Source of the DNA: CAZYPH01 sp964649095
GTDB taxonomy: Bacteria; Bdellovibrionota; UBA1018; UBA923
DNA length: 14,958 bases
NCBI GenBank assembly: GCA_964649095.1
Contig: CAZYPH010000052.1
Coordinates: 1-14,958, forward strand
Reading direction: 5' to 3'
A model generated the notes under the pieces. It was not told where the DNA came from. It made no database searches and was given only the letters and a program-made list of their open reading frames with translations. The translations under genes and the position numbers were made by a program. Below are positions 8,393 to 14,958 of the stretch, one piece after another. Position 1 is the first letter of the stretch. The number at the start of each line of letters is the position of its first letter.

Positions 8393-9624
8393 TAACGAAA
8401 GTGTAATACGATCGTACGCAGATTTTTTTCAGGAACCTGCCAATGATGACTATTTGTGTTTTCAGCACGCGATGGGACGTCCGCAAAACGAGGCAAATTG
8501 GGGTCGACTAACATTTGAATCACCACATACGACCCACTCGGATCAAACACCACGTTCACCGGTTGGTGTTCTAAGTTGATGGCCCAGGGCTCGAGACCGT
8601 CGATGCCAATGGCCAACCGATACCCACTGGTCTCGTCATCCGCCTCGGTTGTTGGCGTCAAAAGTTTCGCCCACAAACGACCAGAAGCCGAATCGCTGTG
8701 CCAGCTATTTGCGGGGCGAATCGTGGGTTCCACCCACCTCCCGATAACTCTTGGCTGCGTTACGATCAGAATTTCTCCGGTAACAGCATCTTGCGCAGTG
8801 GCAACACCTCGTTGGTCTAAAGTGGTGAGAACAAATCCGCGGTTTTGCCCCTGTTGTCCCTGAGTGTGGGGCGTGTACTCAAAACGCTCTACCCATCGGT
8901 TGCCTAGCCAGGCAGCCAAATCGGGACGTTCTACTAATGAATTAGGATTTCTATATATTATCAAATCAGTATGTCTATAGGGCGCGTGATTAGACAGCAT
9001 TGTGGGTTGGTCGGCCCACACCATGCCCCCCGACACGGTATCGACGTTGATTTGTAAAGCCTCGGCCGTTTGTCCAACGTGGGTCAGCAAAAGATAACGA
9101 AACTCACGTCCGCTTACTGGCGATCCTAACCGCACGACTCTTCCAAATAACGCACGACCCGATCGAAAGGTCACAGCGGCAAACGGATGGCGAGCCAATT
9201 CGTCTAACAAAGTTCGAACTCCACCTGTCCTACTAATGCCGAGTTGGGTGAGGTGTTGTATCGCGGGTGGTGTCGGCAAAAAGCGCGGTGTTGTAAGCCC
9301 ATCTGAAATCGGGCTTAGGTTAAGGAGTTGGGCTAATACTGAGGGTTTGGTGAGAGCTACGTCACAGCGTATAAGGCTCGCCACTGGCAATAAACCGGTA
9401 GGCGATAAAAAGAGTTCGCGCGGTTCGCTTCTAGCATCAGGTGCCGTGTCGGTGATCGACATGCGCCCAATGCCCGTGCGGCCAGCGGCTGTATAATCAA
9501 TAGGTCTAAACGTAGGGCTGTCGTCTGCGATAGCGGGTAATAGGCCCCCAACGACGGCCCCCAAAATTACTAAATGAAGATACAGTATCTTTGTGAACAT
9601 TTTGATCATTGCGTATGCGTACAT
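8389..9624 (-). CDS. exported protein of unknown function (about 411 residues)
   Basis: This reverse-strand gene encodes an exported protein. From the ATG at 9624 there is an n-region with Lys8 and Lys12, a hydrophobic core at about 13-29, and A-I-A before Asp34, so cleavage is probably after residue 33. An in-frame TTG four codons upstream (9636) is possible, but the G-rich GGGGTGG just before 9624 favours the ATG. The mature protein seems globular, with many beta-strand-like stretches (ALFGRVVRLG, YRLAIGIDGLEPWAINL, GSYVVIQMLVD) and one Cys, and it ends HFRY. I recognise no catalytic motif or family. Its stop codon overlaps the permease stop by four bases (TTAA, 8389-8392). A candidate promoter and a repeated ACTAGT lie in its leader. 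Confidence 0.8.
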   Translation of the reverse strand: MYAYAMIKMFTKILYLHLVILGAVVGGLLPAIADDSPTFRPIDYTAAGRTGIGRMSITDTAPDARSEPRELFLSPTGLLPVASLIRCDVALTKPSVLAQLLNLSPISDGLTTPRFLPTPPAIQHLTQLGISRTGGVRTLLDELARHPFAAVTFRSGRALFGRVVRLGSPVSGREFRYLLLTHVGQTAEALQINVDTVSGGMVWADQPTMLSNHAPYRHTDLIIYRNPNSLVERPDLAAWLGNRWVERFEYTPHTQGQQGQNRGFVLTTLDQRGVATAQDAVTGEILIVTQPRVIGRWVEPTIRPANSWHSDSASGRLWAKLLTPTTEADDETSGYRLAIGIDGLEPWAINLEHQPVNVVFDPSGSYVVIQMLVDPNLPRFADVPSRAENTNSHHWQVPEKNLRTIVLHFRY

Positions 9625-9688
9625 AGACCACCCCAAAAGTCGTCACCGCTGGAATAGGTAAAGCGCTTTCTTCAGCAGCTTTAAATTA

Positions 9689-9712
9689 ACTAGTGTTCGT
9701 GTTCGGACTAGT
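9689..9712. repeat. pair of ACTAGT boxes in the leader of the exported-protein gene
   Basis: ACTAGT, itself a palindrome, occurs at 9689-9694 and again at 9707-9712, exactly 18 bases apart centre to centre, with GTGTTCGTGTTCGG-type repeated sequence between. The pair lies about 65-90 bases upstream of the 9624 start and downstream of the candidate promoter. It could be an operator or a transcript hairpin with 6-base arms; chance is also possible. Confidence 0.35.
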
Positions 9713-9744
9713 ACAGGGTTTTTGTAAAGTTTTTGTGCGGTAGG

Positions 9745-9772
9745 GGTATAAAAAAGTAGCAGGTTGTATCAA
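9745..9772 (-). promoter_or_regulatory. candidate promoter for the 8389-9624 exported-protein gene
   Basis: On the reverse strand TTGATA (9772-9767, five of six to consensus) is followed after 16 bases by TATACC (9750-9745, four of six). It sits immediately beyond the rpsT terminator, where a promoter for the next minus-strand gene is expected. It predicts a leader of about 110-120 bases that contains the ACTAGT pair. The rest of the 9637-9786 gap shows nothing else I can name. Confidence 0.38.
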
Positions 9773-9786
9773 TAGAAAAGACCAAT

Positions 9787-9827
9787 AAAAAAACCCAATA
9801 TATAAAAAAATATATATTGGGTTTTTT
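9787..9827 (-). terminator. rho-independent terminator after rpsT, symmetric
   Basis: Arms 9794-9804 (CCCAATATATA) and 9811-9821 pair perfectly over 11 bases with a 6-base A loop on the plus strand. Seven A bases precede the left arm and six T bases follow the right arm. Read on the minus strand this gives a hairpin followed by a T tract, 23 bases past the rpsT stop. Read on the plus strand it is also a valid terminator, so it can act in both directions. Only three G-C pairs are present, all at the base of the stem. Confidence 0.88.
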
Positions 9828-9849
9828 ATTTTTTGTAGCGATCTAAAAA

Positions 9850-10119
9850 TTAAGCAAAACGTTTTGCAATAGTGGCTGCCAAACGAGCTGTTTTTCGGCT
9901 AGCGCGCTCAACAGGAATCACGCCTTTGCTAGCTGCTTTACGAAGCGCACGCTCACCCGCTTTTAAAGCTTCAAGAGCCGCTTCTTTAGTAGCTGCAGCA
10001 GCAATCGCTGTTAACGTTGATTTTACTGCTGTCTTAGTATTCGAACGAATCGACGTATTACGAACATTGCGTTTAACTGCTTGGCGTGCACGTTTTTCTG
10101 CTGATTTATGAGTTGCCAC
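9850..10119 (-). CDS. rpsT: 30S ribosomal protein S20
   Basis: This encodes the small primary-binding protein of the 30S subunit, which contacts 16S rRNA at the bottom of the body. The 89-residue sequence has the family pattern: MATHKSAEKRARQAVKRN at the N-terminus, then NTKTAVKS, an Ala-rich helix in the middle, and RKAASKGVIP...ASRKTARL near the end. Length is normal (85-90). The start is GTG at 10119, seven bases after a strong GGAGG (10131-10127); homologues also begin at this MA-x-H-KSAEKR, so the GTG is secure. The gene is monocistronic, with its own terminator downstream and a candidate promoter upstream, and is divergent from the symporter gene. Confidence 0.97.
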   Translation of the reverse strand: MATHKSAEKRARQAVKRNVRNTSIRSNTKTAVKSTLTAIAAAATKEAALEALKAGERALRKAASKGVIPVERASRKTARLAATIAKRFA

Positions 10120-10180
10120 GGAAAGACCTCCAAAAAATTTCTAAACTTTTAATTAACGAAAACTTAAGATCGTTCCAGTA

Positions 10181-10208
10181 GTTACACCACGAATGGCTTT
10201 AATTTCAA
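10181..10208 (-). promoter_or_regulatory. candidate rpsT promoter
   Basis: On the reverse strand TTGAAA (10208-10203) is followed after 16 bases by TGTAAC (10186-10181), matching five and four of six consensus positions. It would give a leader of roughly 55 bases before the GTG. It is weaker than expected for a ribosomal protein gene, so another element nearby could be the true promoter. Confidence 0.32.
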
Positions 10209-10236
10209 CCACAAAGATGTTAACCAGCTTGGCGTT

Positions 10237-11604
10237 ATGCAAAAACTCTCGAATTCTTTAAACAAATCAAAAAAGTTTTCCTTTACTCTCACTCACGCCA
10301 TCTTTGTGGCTCTGTTTTTAGGTTTCATCGTGGGTGTGTTTTTACCGTCCTGGGCGCCCTATATTAAACCATTTCGAGGGTTGTTTCTAAATGGTGTGAA
10401 GTCGATTATCGCACCGCTAATATTCTCAACGATCGTTACCGGTATTGCCGGTGCCGGTAGCTTTAAACAGTTGGGTCGCATGGGTGTGCGCGCATTTGTA
10501 TACTTCGAGGTCGTAACAACCCTAGCTTTGGTTGTGGGGCTTTTGGTGGTGAATCTTTTAAAGCCGGGTCATAACCCCGGTCTTGATCTCTCGCAGCACA
10601 TGTCGACCCCGACAGTCACAACGACAACACCGGCTGCGGTTGTAACAAGTGGTCCGGTAGCCTCTTCGGCGGCGCTTTCGGCATCAGCCAGTGCTCCAAA
10701 AAATGAAGTTATAAAAAAGGCATCTGAAACTAAAATGACGTTTGGTGGTTTTGTCGAGCACCTACTACCCACCAATATCGCCGATGCGATTGTGCGTGGT
10801 GACGTGTTGCAGATCGTAATTTTTTCGACGTTGTTTGCATTTGCTGTTCTTGCTGTCGGCGAGCGTGCGCGCCCCGTTCTGTTGTTCGCCGAAGGCATGG
10901 CCGAGGTTATGTTTAAGTTTACAGGTTATATTATGTATCTCGCACCACTAGGCGTCGGTGCGGCGTTGGCCGCTTCGGTAGCCGAACATGGGTGGCAAGT
11001 CATTGTGCCGCTCTTTAAATTAGTGGGTGCCTTGTATTTGGCTCTGGTTATATTCGTTGTTTTTATTCTATTGCCCATCGCAGTATATTATAAAATTCCT
11101 ATACGTCTTTTTGTAACCAAACTAAAAGACGCTATTATTCTTGCGTTTGCTACGACATCGAGCGAGTCGGCCTACCCCATGGCGCTATCGAAGTTAGAAG
11201 AGATGAACATCCCAAGGCGTATTTCGAGTTTTGTGTTGCCGATGGGGTATAGTTTTAACTTAGATGGTTCGACGCTGTATCTTGCTATGGCCGCAGTATT
11301 TGTAGCGCAGGCAGCCCACGTAGAGTTGCCCATCTCGACACAGCTAGTGATGATGGCGACGTTAATGCTTACGACAAAAGGCGTGGCCGCTGTGCCACGC
11401 GCTTCGTTGGTCGTTTTGTCGGGTACGCTTACGGGGTTTGGTTTGCCACTCGAGGGCATTGCTCTCATCTTGGGTGTCGATGAATTTATGGACATGGCTC
11501 GCACCGCCGTCAACCTACTGGGCAATTGTCTGGCAACGGCTGTTATTGCGCGTACCGAAGGTGTTGATATTCGTGACACGACTAGCGTTGATGCCACCGT
11601 TTAA
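10237..11604 (+). CDS. dicarboxylate/amino acid:cation symporter (DAACS, SLC1-like)
   Basis: This 455-residue inner-membrane protein belongs to the glutamate/aspartate and C4-dicarboxylate symporter family, which couples uptake to Na+ or H+. Signatures seen: HP1 TTSSESAYP (306-314), the TM7 cation motif NLDGS (341-345, usually N-x-D-G-T), HP2 TTKGVAAVPRASLVVLSGTL, and TM8 DMARTAVNLLGN (419-430). Asp419, Arg422 and Asn426 align with GltPh Asp394, Arg397 and Asn401; the Arg favours an acidic substrate. Asn430 takes the place of GltPh Asp405, as in some bacterial members. Unusual: residues 119-166 form a Thr/Ala/Ser/Val-rich low-complexity insert in the loop between TM3 and TM4. The ATG has no clear ribosome-binding site, but the basic N-terminus followed by TM1 fits the family start. 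Glutamate or dicarboxylate cannot be separated. Confidence 0.93.
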   Translation: MQKLSNSLNKSKKFSFTLTHAIFVALFLGFIVGVFLPSWAPYIKPFRGLFLNGVKSIIAPLIFSTIVTGIAGAGSFKQLGRMGVRAFVYFEVVTTLALVVGLLVVNLLKPGHNPGLDLSQHMSTPTVTTTTPAAVVTSGPVASSAALSASASAPKNEVIKKASETKMTFGGFVEHLLPTNIADAIVRGDVLQIVIFSTLFAFAVLAVGERARPVLLFAEGMAEVMFKFTGYIMYLAPLGVGAALAASVAEHGWQVIVPLFKLVGALYLALVIFVVFILLPIAVYYKIPIRLFVTKLKDAIILAFATTSSESAYPMALSKLEEMNIPRRISSFVLPMGYSFNLDGSTLYLAMAAVFVAQAAHVELPISTQLVMMATLMLTTKGVAAVPRASLVVLSGTLTGFGLPLEGIALILGVDEFMDMARTAVNLLGNCLATAVIARTEGVDIRDTTSVDATV

Positions 11605-11644
11605 TACCGTTTGAAATCATTTGAAATAATAGGGAGAAAACACC

Positions 11645-12085
11645 GTGAAAAAACATCGAATCAAAGACGATCTAACAAAAAGAAATCAAACAGCCCGCTT
11701 CGCTATCCTGTCCGCATTTATTGCCTGCGGCGCCTTATGGAGTTCGTTGTATGCGCCTCCAGCCCTTGCAAAAGCCGTTTCTAAAGAACCACGCCGGTTC
11801 ACTATCTACACGGTCGAAGTGAGCGGTGTAAAAATGTGGGTGCCTAGTACGATTGTCGTGCATCAGGGCGATCAGGTAGAGATTAAAGCCGTCGTAAAAA
11901 CACCAGCCTCGGTTGCCGGTGCACCTAATCTACATGGCATAACGCTGCCGGATTTTAACATCACCGAGACTACCGACGAAAATGGCAAAACATTAACGTT
12001 TGTCGCGAATAAAGTGGGTGTTTTTAACTACTCGTGCCATTTGCACCCGGCGCATGTGGGTGGTCAGTTAGTTGTTTTAAAATAA
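11645..12085 (+). CDS. exported cupredoxin-fold copper protein with unusual ligand set
   Basis: This 146-residue protein has a signal peptide (basic n-region to about residue 18, hydrophobic core, A-L-A before Lys43). The rest is a cupredoxin-like beta barrel with the copper site split as usual: His97 in NLHG, then a C-terminal loop YSCHLHPAHVGGQ. Cys131 and His134 sit where Cupredoxin_1-type proteins have C-x-x-H-P. The axial Met expected at +6 from Cys is His137; Gln141 is nearby. The protein is probably a periplasmic electron carrier or copper-binding protein. GTG at 11645 follows AGGGAG (11631-11636) by 8 bases, a good start. Two TTTGAAAT copies 10 bases apart (about 11610-11627) lie in the 40-base gap after the symporter. 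greB follows after 3 bases. Confidence 0.88.
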   Translation: MKKHRIKDDLTKRNQTARFAILSAFIACGALWSSLYAPPALAKAVSKEPRRFTIYTVEVSGVKMWVPSTIVVHQGDQVEIKAVVKTPASVAGAPNLHGITLPDFNITETTDENGKTLTFVANKVGVFNYSCHLHPAHVGGQLVVLK

Positions 12086-12088
12086 TCC

Positions 12089-12742
12089 ATGAGTAAGGCA
12101 TTCACAAAAGAGCCAGACAATAAGGCCGACAACGACGCCGACAGTGATCTCAATACTGAAAGTGCCTCGGAACGTTCCGGACCTCTTAGTAAAATAAAAA
12201 AATTCTACATGACGCCGGCGGGGTTCGAGCGGTTAAAGCAAGAGCTCCGAACGCTGTTAAACGAAACGCGGCCAGAGTGTGTGCGTGTGGTGTCTTGGGC
12301 GGCGTCGAACGGCGATCGTTCAGAAAATGGCGATTATATTTATGGCAAGCGCCGTCTGCGTGAGATTGATCGTCGCATCCGTTTTTTAAACCAGCGTCTC
12401 GAGCGCAGCGAAGTAGTTGATCCACTCGAGACAGCAAAACAGTTTTTGCGAGCGGGTATTTCGATTGAGGCTTTCCCTGTGCGTTTTGGGGCTACAGTTG
12501 AATTGGAAATCACGGATGTAGAGCTCGATACGGTCGAGTCGCCAACGTATGCGATCGTTGGATTAGATGAGTTGGAATATGCGCCAGAATCTTCAACATC
12601 ACCCGTGCGTCGTATTAGTTGGATCGCGCCATTAGCTCAGGCCGTGCTCGGTCGCGTGGCGGGTGAGGTGGTCGAGTTTCAAGCCCCTAAGGGCTTACAA
12701 GATGTGCGTATTGTAAGTGTAAAATACCGCAACATCGATTGA
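12089..12742 (+). CDS. greB: transcription elongation factor GreB
   Basis: GreB rescues backtracked RNA polymerase by stimulating cleavage of the nascent RNA 3' end through the secondary channel. The core follows E. coli GreB closely: GFERLKQEL at the start of the coiled coil, then WAASNGDRSENGDYIYGKRRLREIDRRIRFL, with the acidic tip residues Asp76 and Glu79 in GDRSEN. The C-terminal FKBP-like domain includes YAIVGLDE, SWIAPLAQAVLGR and a closing IVSVKY. At 217 residues it is about 60 longer than E. coli GreB. The extra length is an acidic, disordered-looking N-terminal stretch (about 1-40, MSKAFTKEPDN...) and a short insert near 117-133. Start 12089 is three bases after the cupredoxin stop without a ribosome-binding site, so coupling is likely; an internal ATG at 12209 would give the short form. 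Confidence 0.95.
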   Translation: MSKAFTKEPDNKADNDADSDLNTESASERSGPLSKIKKFYMTPAGFERLKQELRTLLNETRPECVRVVSWAASNGDRSENGDYIYGKRRLREIDRRIRFLNQRLERSEVVDPLETAKQFLRAGISIEAFPVRFGATVELEITDVELDTVESPTYAIVGLDELEYAPESSTSPVRRISWIAPLAQAVLGRVAGEVVEFQAPKGLQDVRIVSVKYRNID

Positions 12743-12804
12743 CTATTTACGCGTAATTGTTAATAAATTGGCTCGCATTTTAGGGGGATTTTCGAATTTT
12801 TATC

Positions 12805-12825
12805 CATAAATAATTTTTATTTATG
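12805..12825. repeat. AT-only inverted repeat downstream of greB
   Basis: CATAAATAA and TTATTTATG flank a TTT loop, a perfect 9-base inverted repeat. It lacks a G-C stem and a following T tract, so it is a poor terminator. It lies just upstream of the candidate promoter for the long secreted-protein gene, so it could be an operator. The 12743-12804 stretch before it holds nothing I can name. Confidence 0.4.
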
Positions 12826-12838
12826 AGACGAATCTTGG

Positions 12839-12868
12839 TGGACCGAGCTGTGTGGCTGGTGTTATAAG
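12839..12868 (+). promoter_or_regulatory. extended -10 promoter for the long secreted-protein gene
   Basis: TATAAG (12863-12868, five of six) is preceded by TG at 12860-12861, the extended -10 arrangement, and by TGGACC (12839-12844, four of six) at 18 bases. Transcription would start near 12875, only about 20-30 bases before ATG 12893 or 12905. That argues against the in-frame GTG at 12872 as start codon. Confidence 0.48.
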
Positions 12869-12904
12869 CCTGTGTCGCTTTCAAATTATTTTATGGTTAA
12901 TCGT

Positions 12905-14958
12905 ATGTCCGGCACTCCTGTTTTATCGATTTTCGCTTGTTCGATTCTGGCTTCGATACGGCGCTCTCATTATTTTAGAGTGTCGTTTGTAGGTGTTGCT
13001 TTGTTATGGTTGGGGGCCTCGCCGACAGCGACCTTAGCTCAAACAGACGATGGCCAACGCCCCTCACAACCTCCTCGTACCTCACTACCCCCTGGGGCAG
13101 TGCATTCCCCTTTTGCAGTTGGGGTTGGGGCGGTCGCGGCTCAAGTGGTTCAGCGTGCGGTGCCGCCACCCATGCAGCCCGCCGGGCAATTAGCGGATGG
13201 TCTTACACCGGCGCCGCCGAATCTGTGTGAAAACGCTTTGGTAGCATCAGGTACGGTGCCCTTGGTAACCGTGCGCCGACGACGCGTAGTGGTCTTAGGG
13301 GCTAGTGGTAGTTTACCGCCAGCCGCAGTGCCACCCCCCTTTGAGCCGTCAGAGTCAAACCCTGCAGGTCATGCTGCCGATTCTGTAGGTCCAACGGCAC
13401 CGAGCAGTGTCGCGCCAACGGTAATGGTCGATCCCAGTGTGGCGCCCGTTGAGTCCCCTGATGCTGTCGTCACCAGTGTGGCATCTGCCGAGCGTCGGCC
13501 CGTCGTAGGCGCCCCGAGAGCCGTAAATCGTCCGTCGGCACCGCCGAGTGCAGAACGTGGTTTGGTGCGTTTGACCCCCGAAACGGGGGCGCTAGTGGTG
13601 GCTCGTTTGCAGGCGGTGAGTGGTGGCCTGCAGCGTCGAGACACGCCTCCAACAGCCTTGCATCGTGCGGTTCGACAGAGATCCCAGGCTGGTGGGGCAC
13701 AGACTCCTCCACCCCTGTTTGGTGCAGCCCCTACCTCGCCGGAACGTCGGGTTGCTTTAGATATCGCACACCGTATTTTTAAGGTTTTGGCTTTAAGTCC
13801 TAAGCTCGGGGCCGTCGTCCACTCATTTGAGCCACGAGCCACCGTAGGGCAATTCATCTCGTTAGTCGTTTTGGATGTGAGTGAGCCCGATGCTTCGGGT
13901 AATTTTGCCGTTACGGGCGTTTCGCCCGATGGGGTGGTTAAAACGTTTTCGTCTGAACGCCTAGCTAGTTTGACGCCAGAGGTCGCCGGCCAATTTTTAG
14001 TGGGCCCTTTTCGATTAAATCTGGCAAGGCTTGAGGGTGAGGCGTTAGAGCGCTTTCAAGAAATGGCGCGTGTTGCTAAGTCGGCGGCGGGCGGCTGGGT
14101 GCGGTTTGTCGATGCCTTGGGCCAAGTTTTGCTAGGTATGTTACCTTCGGAGCCCTTTATATTAATGCCCCCTTCGATTGTGCGTTTAAGTGGTGGTGGT
14201 GTGCCGCCGCTAGTAGAGGCTACGGTCGCCTATTTAATTGAATTAGCGCGGGGTGCGCCGGCAGCGCCGCCAGAGGTTCTTAGTATGCCGGGTATTATCT
14301 ACACTAAGGCCATAAGTCCTCCTCGGCTGCCGATACCGTCGGCGCCCAATAGTGGTCAGGGCCCTACTCTTATACATCCACCGCCCGTTCGCGGTCTCTT
14401 ACCGACCGACGGGGTGTGGCCGAGCCCACAATTGCAGCAACTGGTTCCGGTCGATCCGGCCGTTGTCACACCGTCGGAGACTTCGACCGACCACACAATA
14501 CTACCAGCGCGGACGTACCAAGTTGGGGCGATGACTGGACCGGGTAGTGCTCAGGCTTTGGCCCAATTAGTGGCCCGTAGTGTCGCTGAGTCGGGCCAAG
14601 AATTGGAGCTTGTGGTGCGGGTGGCACGTCCATCAGCCACGTCATCTACGGGTGGACCAAGAGCGCGCCCAACGTATGACCGTGCCGTAGTGCGCGGGCA
14701 ATTAGAGCAGGTGCGTCCTGGGCCGAATGGTGTTGTGGATAAGGTTGTCGTGCGTGATGCTAGTGGGCGTCGGCATGAGGTTGGCGCTGGCGATCTATTG
14801 TACGCCCAGCCATTCGTTGAGGGGCAGGCATTACCTCCAATTCCCTTGTCGACGGTTGCGTCGGTATGGCCAAACGGTGTGCGAGGGCCTACGGGTAATC
14901 AAATACATCCAGCTAACAGAGACTGGTTTAATTCTGCTAGAGCGGCTTTTGCGGCGGG
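12905..14958 (+). CDS. large secreted Pro/Ala/Val-rich protein of unknown function, C-terminus cut by window edge
   Basis: This frame is open from 12905 to the window end, 684 codons without a stop, so the gene is partial. It begins MSGTPVLSIF and has a second hydrophobic stretch (VSFVGVALLWLG, about 26-37) after Arg19-Arg20, followed by T-L-A before Gln46; cleavage after residue 45 is likely. ATG 12893 is an alternative start in the same frame; neither has a good ribosome-binding site. Residues 47-275 are proline-rich and look disordered. About 275-470 looks folded (RRVALDIAHRIFKVLALSP, GWVRFVDALGQVLLGMLP). About 480-560 is again Pro-rich, and a strand-rich part follows (VDKVVVRDASGRRHEVGAGDLL). 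Only one Cys follows the signal peptide. The frame is visibly richer in G and C than dnaE. No family recognised; a surface or envelope role is an inference. Confidence 0.8.
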   Translation, partial: MSGTPVLSIFACSILASIRRSHYFRVSFVGVALLWLGASPTATLAQTDDGQRPSQPPRTSLPPGAVHSPFAVGVGAVAAQVVQRAVPPPMQPAGQLADGLTPAPPNLCENALVASGTVPLVTVRRRRVVVLGASGSLPPAAVPPPFEPSESNPAGHAADSVGPTAPSSVAPTVMVDPSVAPVESPDAVVTSVASAERRPVVGAPRAVNRPSAPPSAERGLVRLTPETGALVVARLQAVSGGLQRRDTPPTALHRAVRQRSQAGGAQTPPPLFGAAPTSPERRVALDIAHRIFKVLALSPKLGAVVHSFEPRATVGQFISLVVLDVSEPDASGNFAVTGVSPDGVVKTFSSERLASLTPEVAGQFLVGPFRLNLARLEGEALERFQEMARVAKSAAGGWVRFVDALGQVLLGMLPSEPFILMPPSIVRLSGGGVPPLVEATVAYLIELARGAPAAPPEVLSMPGIIYTKAISPPRLPIPSAPNSGQGPTLIHPPPVRGLLPTDGVWPSPQLQQLVPVDPAVVTPSETSTDHTILPARTYQVGAMTGPGSAQALAQLVARSVAESGQELELVVRVARPSATSSTGGPRARPTYDRAVVRGQLEQVRPGPNGVVDKVVVRDASGRRHEVGAGDLLYAQPFVEGQALPPIPLSTVASVWPNGVRGPTGNQIHPANRDWFNSARAAFAA

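Noticed and set aside
11172..11597. Open frame of 141 codons on the minus strand
   Set aside because: It is antisense to the HP1-TM8 region of the symporter, which has clear family motifs; this is a shadow frame.
11610..11627. Direct repeat TTTGAAAT-ca-TTTGAAAT before the cupredoxin gene as a promoter
   Set aside because: TTGAAA resembles a -35 box, but no -10 box lies at a workable distance before the ribosome-binding site; it is noted only as a repeat in the cupredoxin entry.
12821..12868. Short ATG frame of 14 codons upstream of the last gene
   Set aside because: It has no ribosome-binding site and overlaps the candidate promoter -35 and -10 boxes, so it is unlikely to be transcribed in full.
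13369..13857. Open frame of 162 codons on the minus strand
   Set aside because: It lies wholly within the long plus-strand secreted-protein gene, has no signal peptide or ribosome-binding site, and its composition looks like a mirror of the G/C-rich, Pro/Ala-coding opposite strand.
1..14958. CRISPR array, tRNA or rRNA genes, transposase, integrase, toxin-antitoxin or known defence genes
   Set aside because: I looked on both strands and saw no regularly spaced repeats, no cloverleaf with the T-loop consensus, and no motifs of these protein families.

Overview
The window reads as an ordinary chromosomal segment of a Gram-negative bacterium, not a mobile or defence island. It combines housekeeping genes (dnaE, rpsT, greB) with several exported proteins that I cannot place in a family. 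A FlgT-like periplasmic protein, an exported parvulin, an AI-2E permease, a GreB with an N-terminal extension starting MSKAFTKE, and many orphan secreted proteins together suggest a delta-proteobacterial or Bdellovibrionota-like lineage. That is an inference from gene style only. No rRNA, tRNA, CRISPR array, IS element, integrase, toxin-antitoxin pair or origin was seen.

Layout. (1) Bases 1-1061, minus strand: two secreted proteins of unknown function in a likely operon; the second runs off the left edge. A divergent intergenic region (1062-1234) separates them from dnaE. (2) Bases 1235-8392, plus strand: a tightly packed run of five genes. These are the replicative DNA polymerase III alpha subunit, a periplasmic parvulin-type prolyl isomerase, an unknown exported or anchored protein, a CsgG/FlgT-like periplasmic protein, and an AI-2E family permease. 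Junctions range from a short overlap to 47 bases and no terminator is visible, so one transcript is likely. (3) Bases 8389-9624, minus strand: another exported unknown, whose stop codon overlaps the permease stop. Its 5' leader carries a repeated ACTAGT, and upstream lies the terminator of rpsT. (4) Bases 9787-10119, minus strand: ribosomal protein S20 with a strong symmetric terminator. (5) Bases 10237-12742, plus strand: a dicarboxylate/amino-acid:cation symporter, an exported cupredoxin with an unusual ligand set, and the transcript-cleavage factor GreB. (6) Bases 12743-14958, plus strand: an AT-rich hairpin, a good extended -10 promoter, and a very long secreted proline/alanine/valine-rich protein still open at the right edge.

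The genes do not form one evident pathway. The clearest theme is export to the envelope. At least seven of the twelve coding regions carry signal peptides, and three of the unknown ones (left edge, 390-1061, right edge) share the same style of cleavage site, A-x-A followed by Gln. The least explained material is this set of exported orphans. The most testable oddities are the cupredoxin with His where the axial Met normally sits, and the transporter with a long low-complexity insert.
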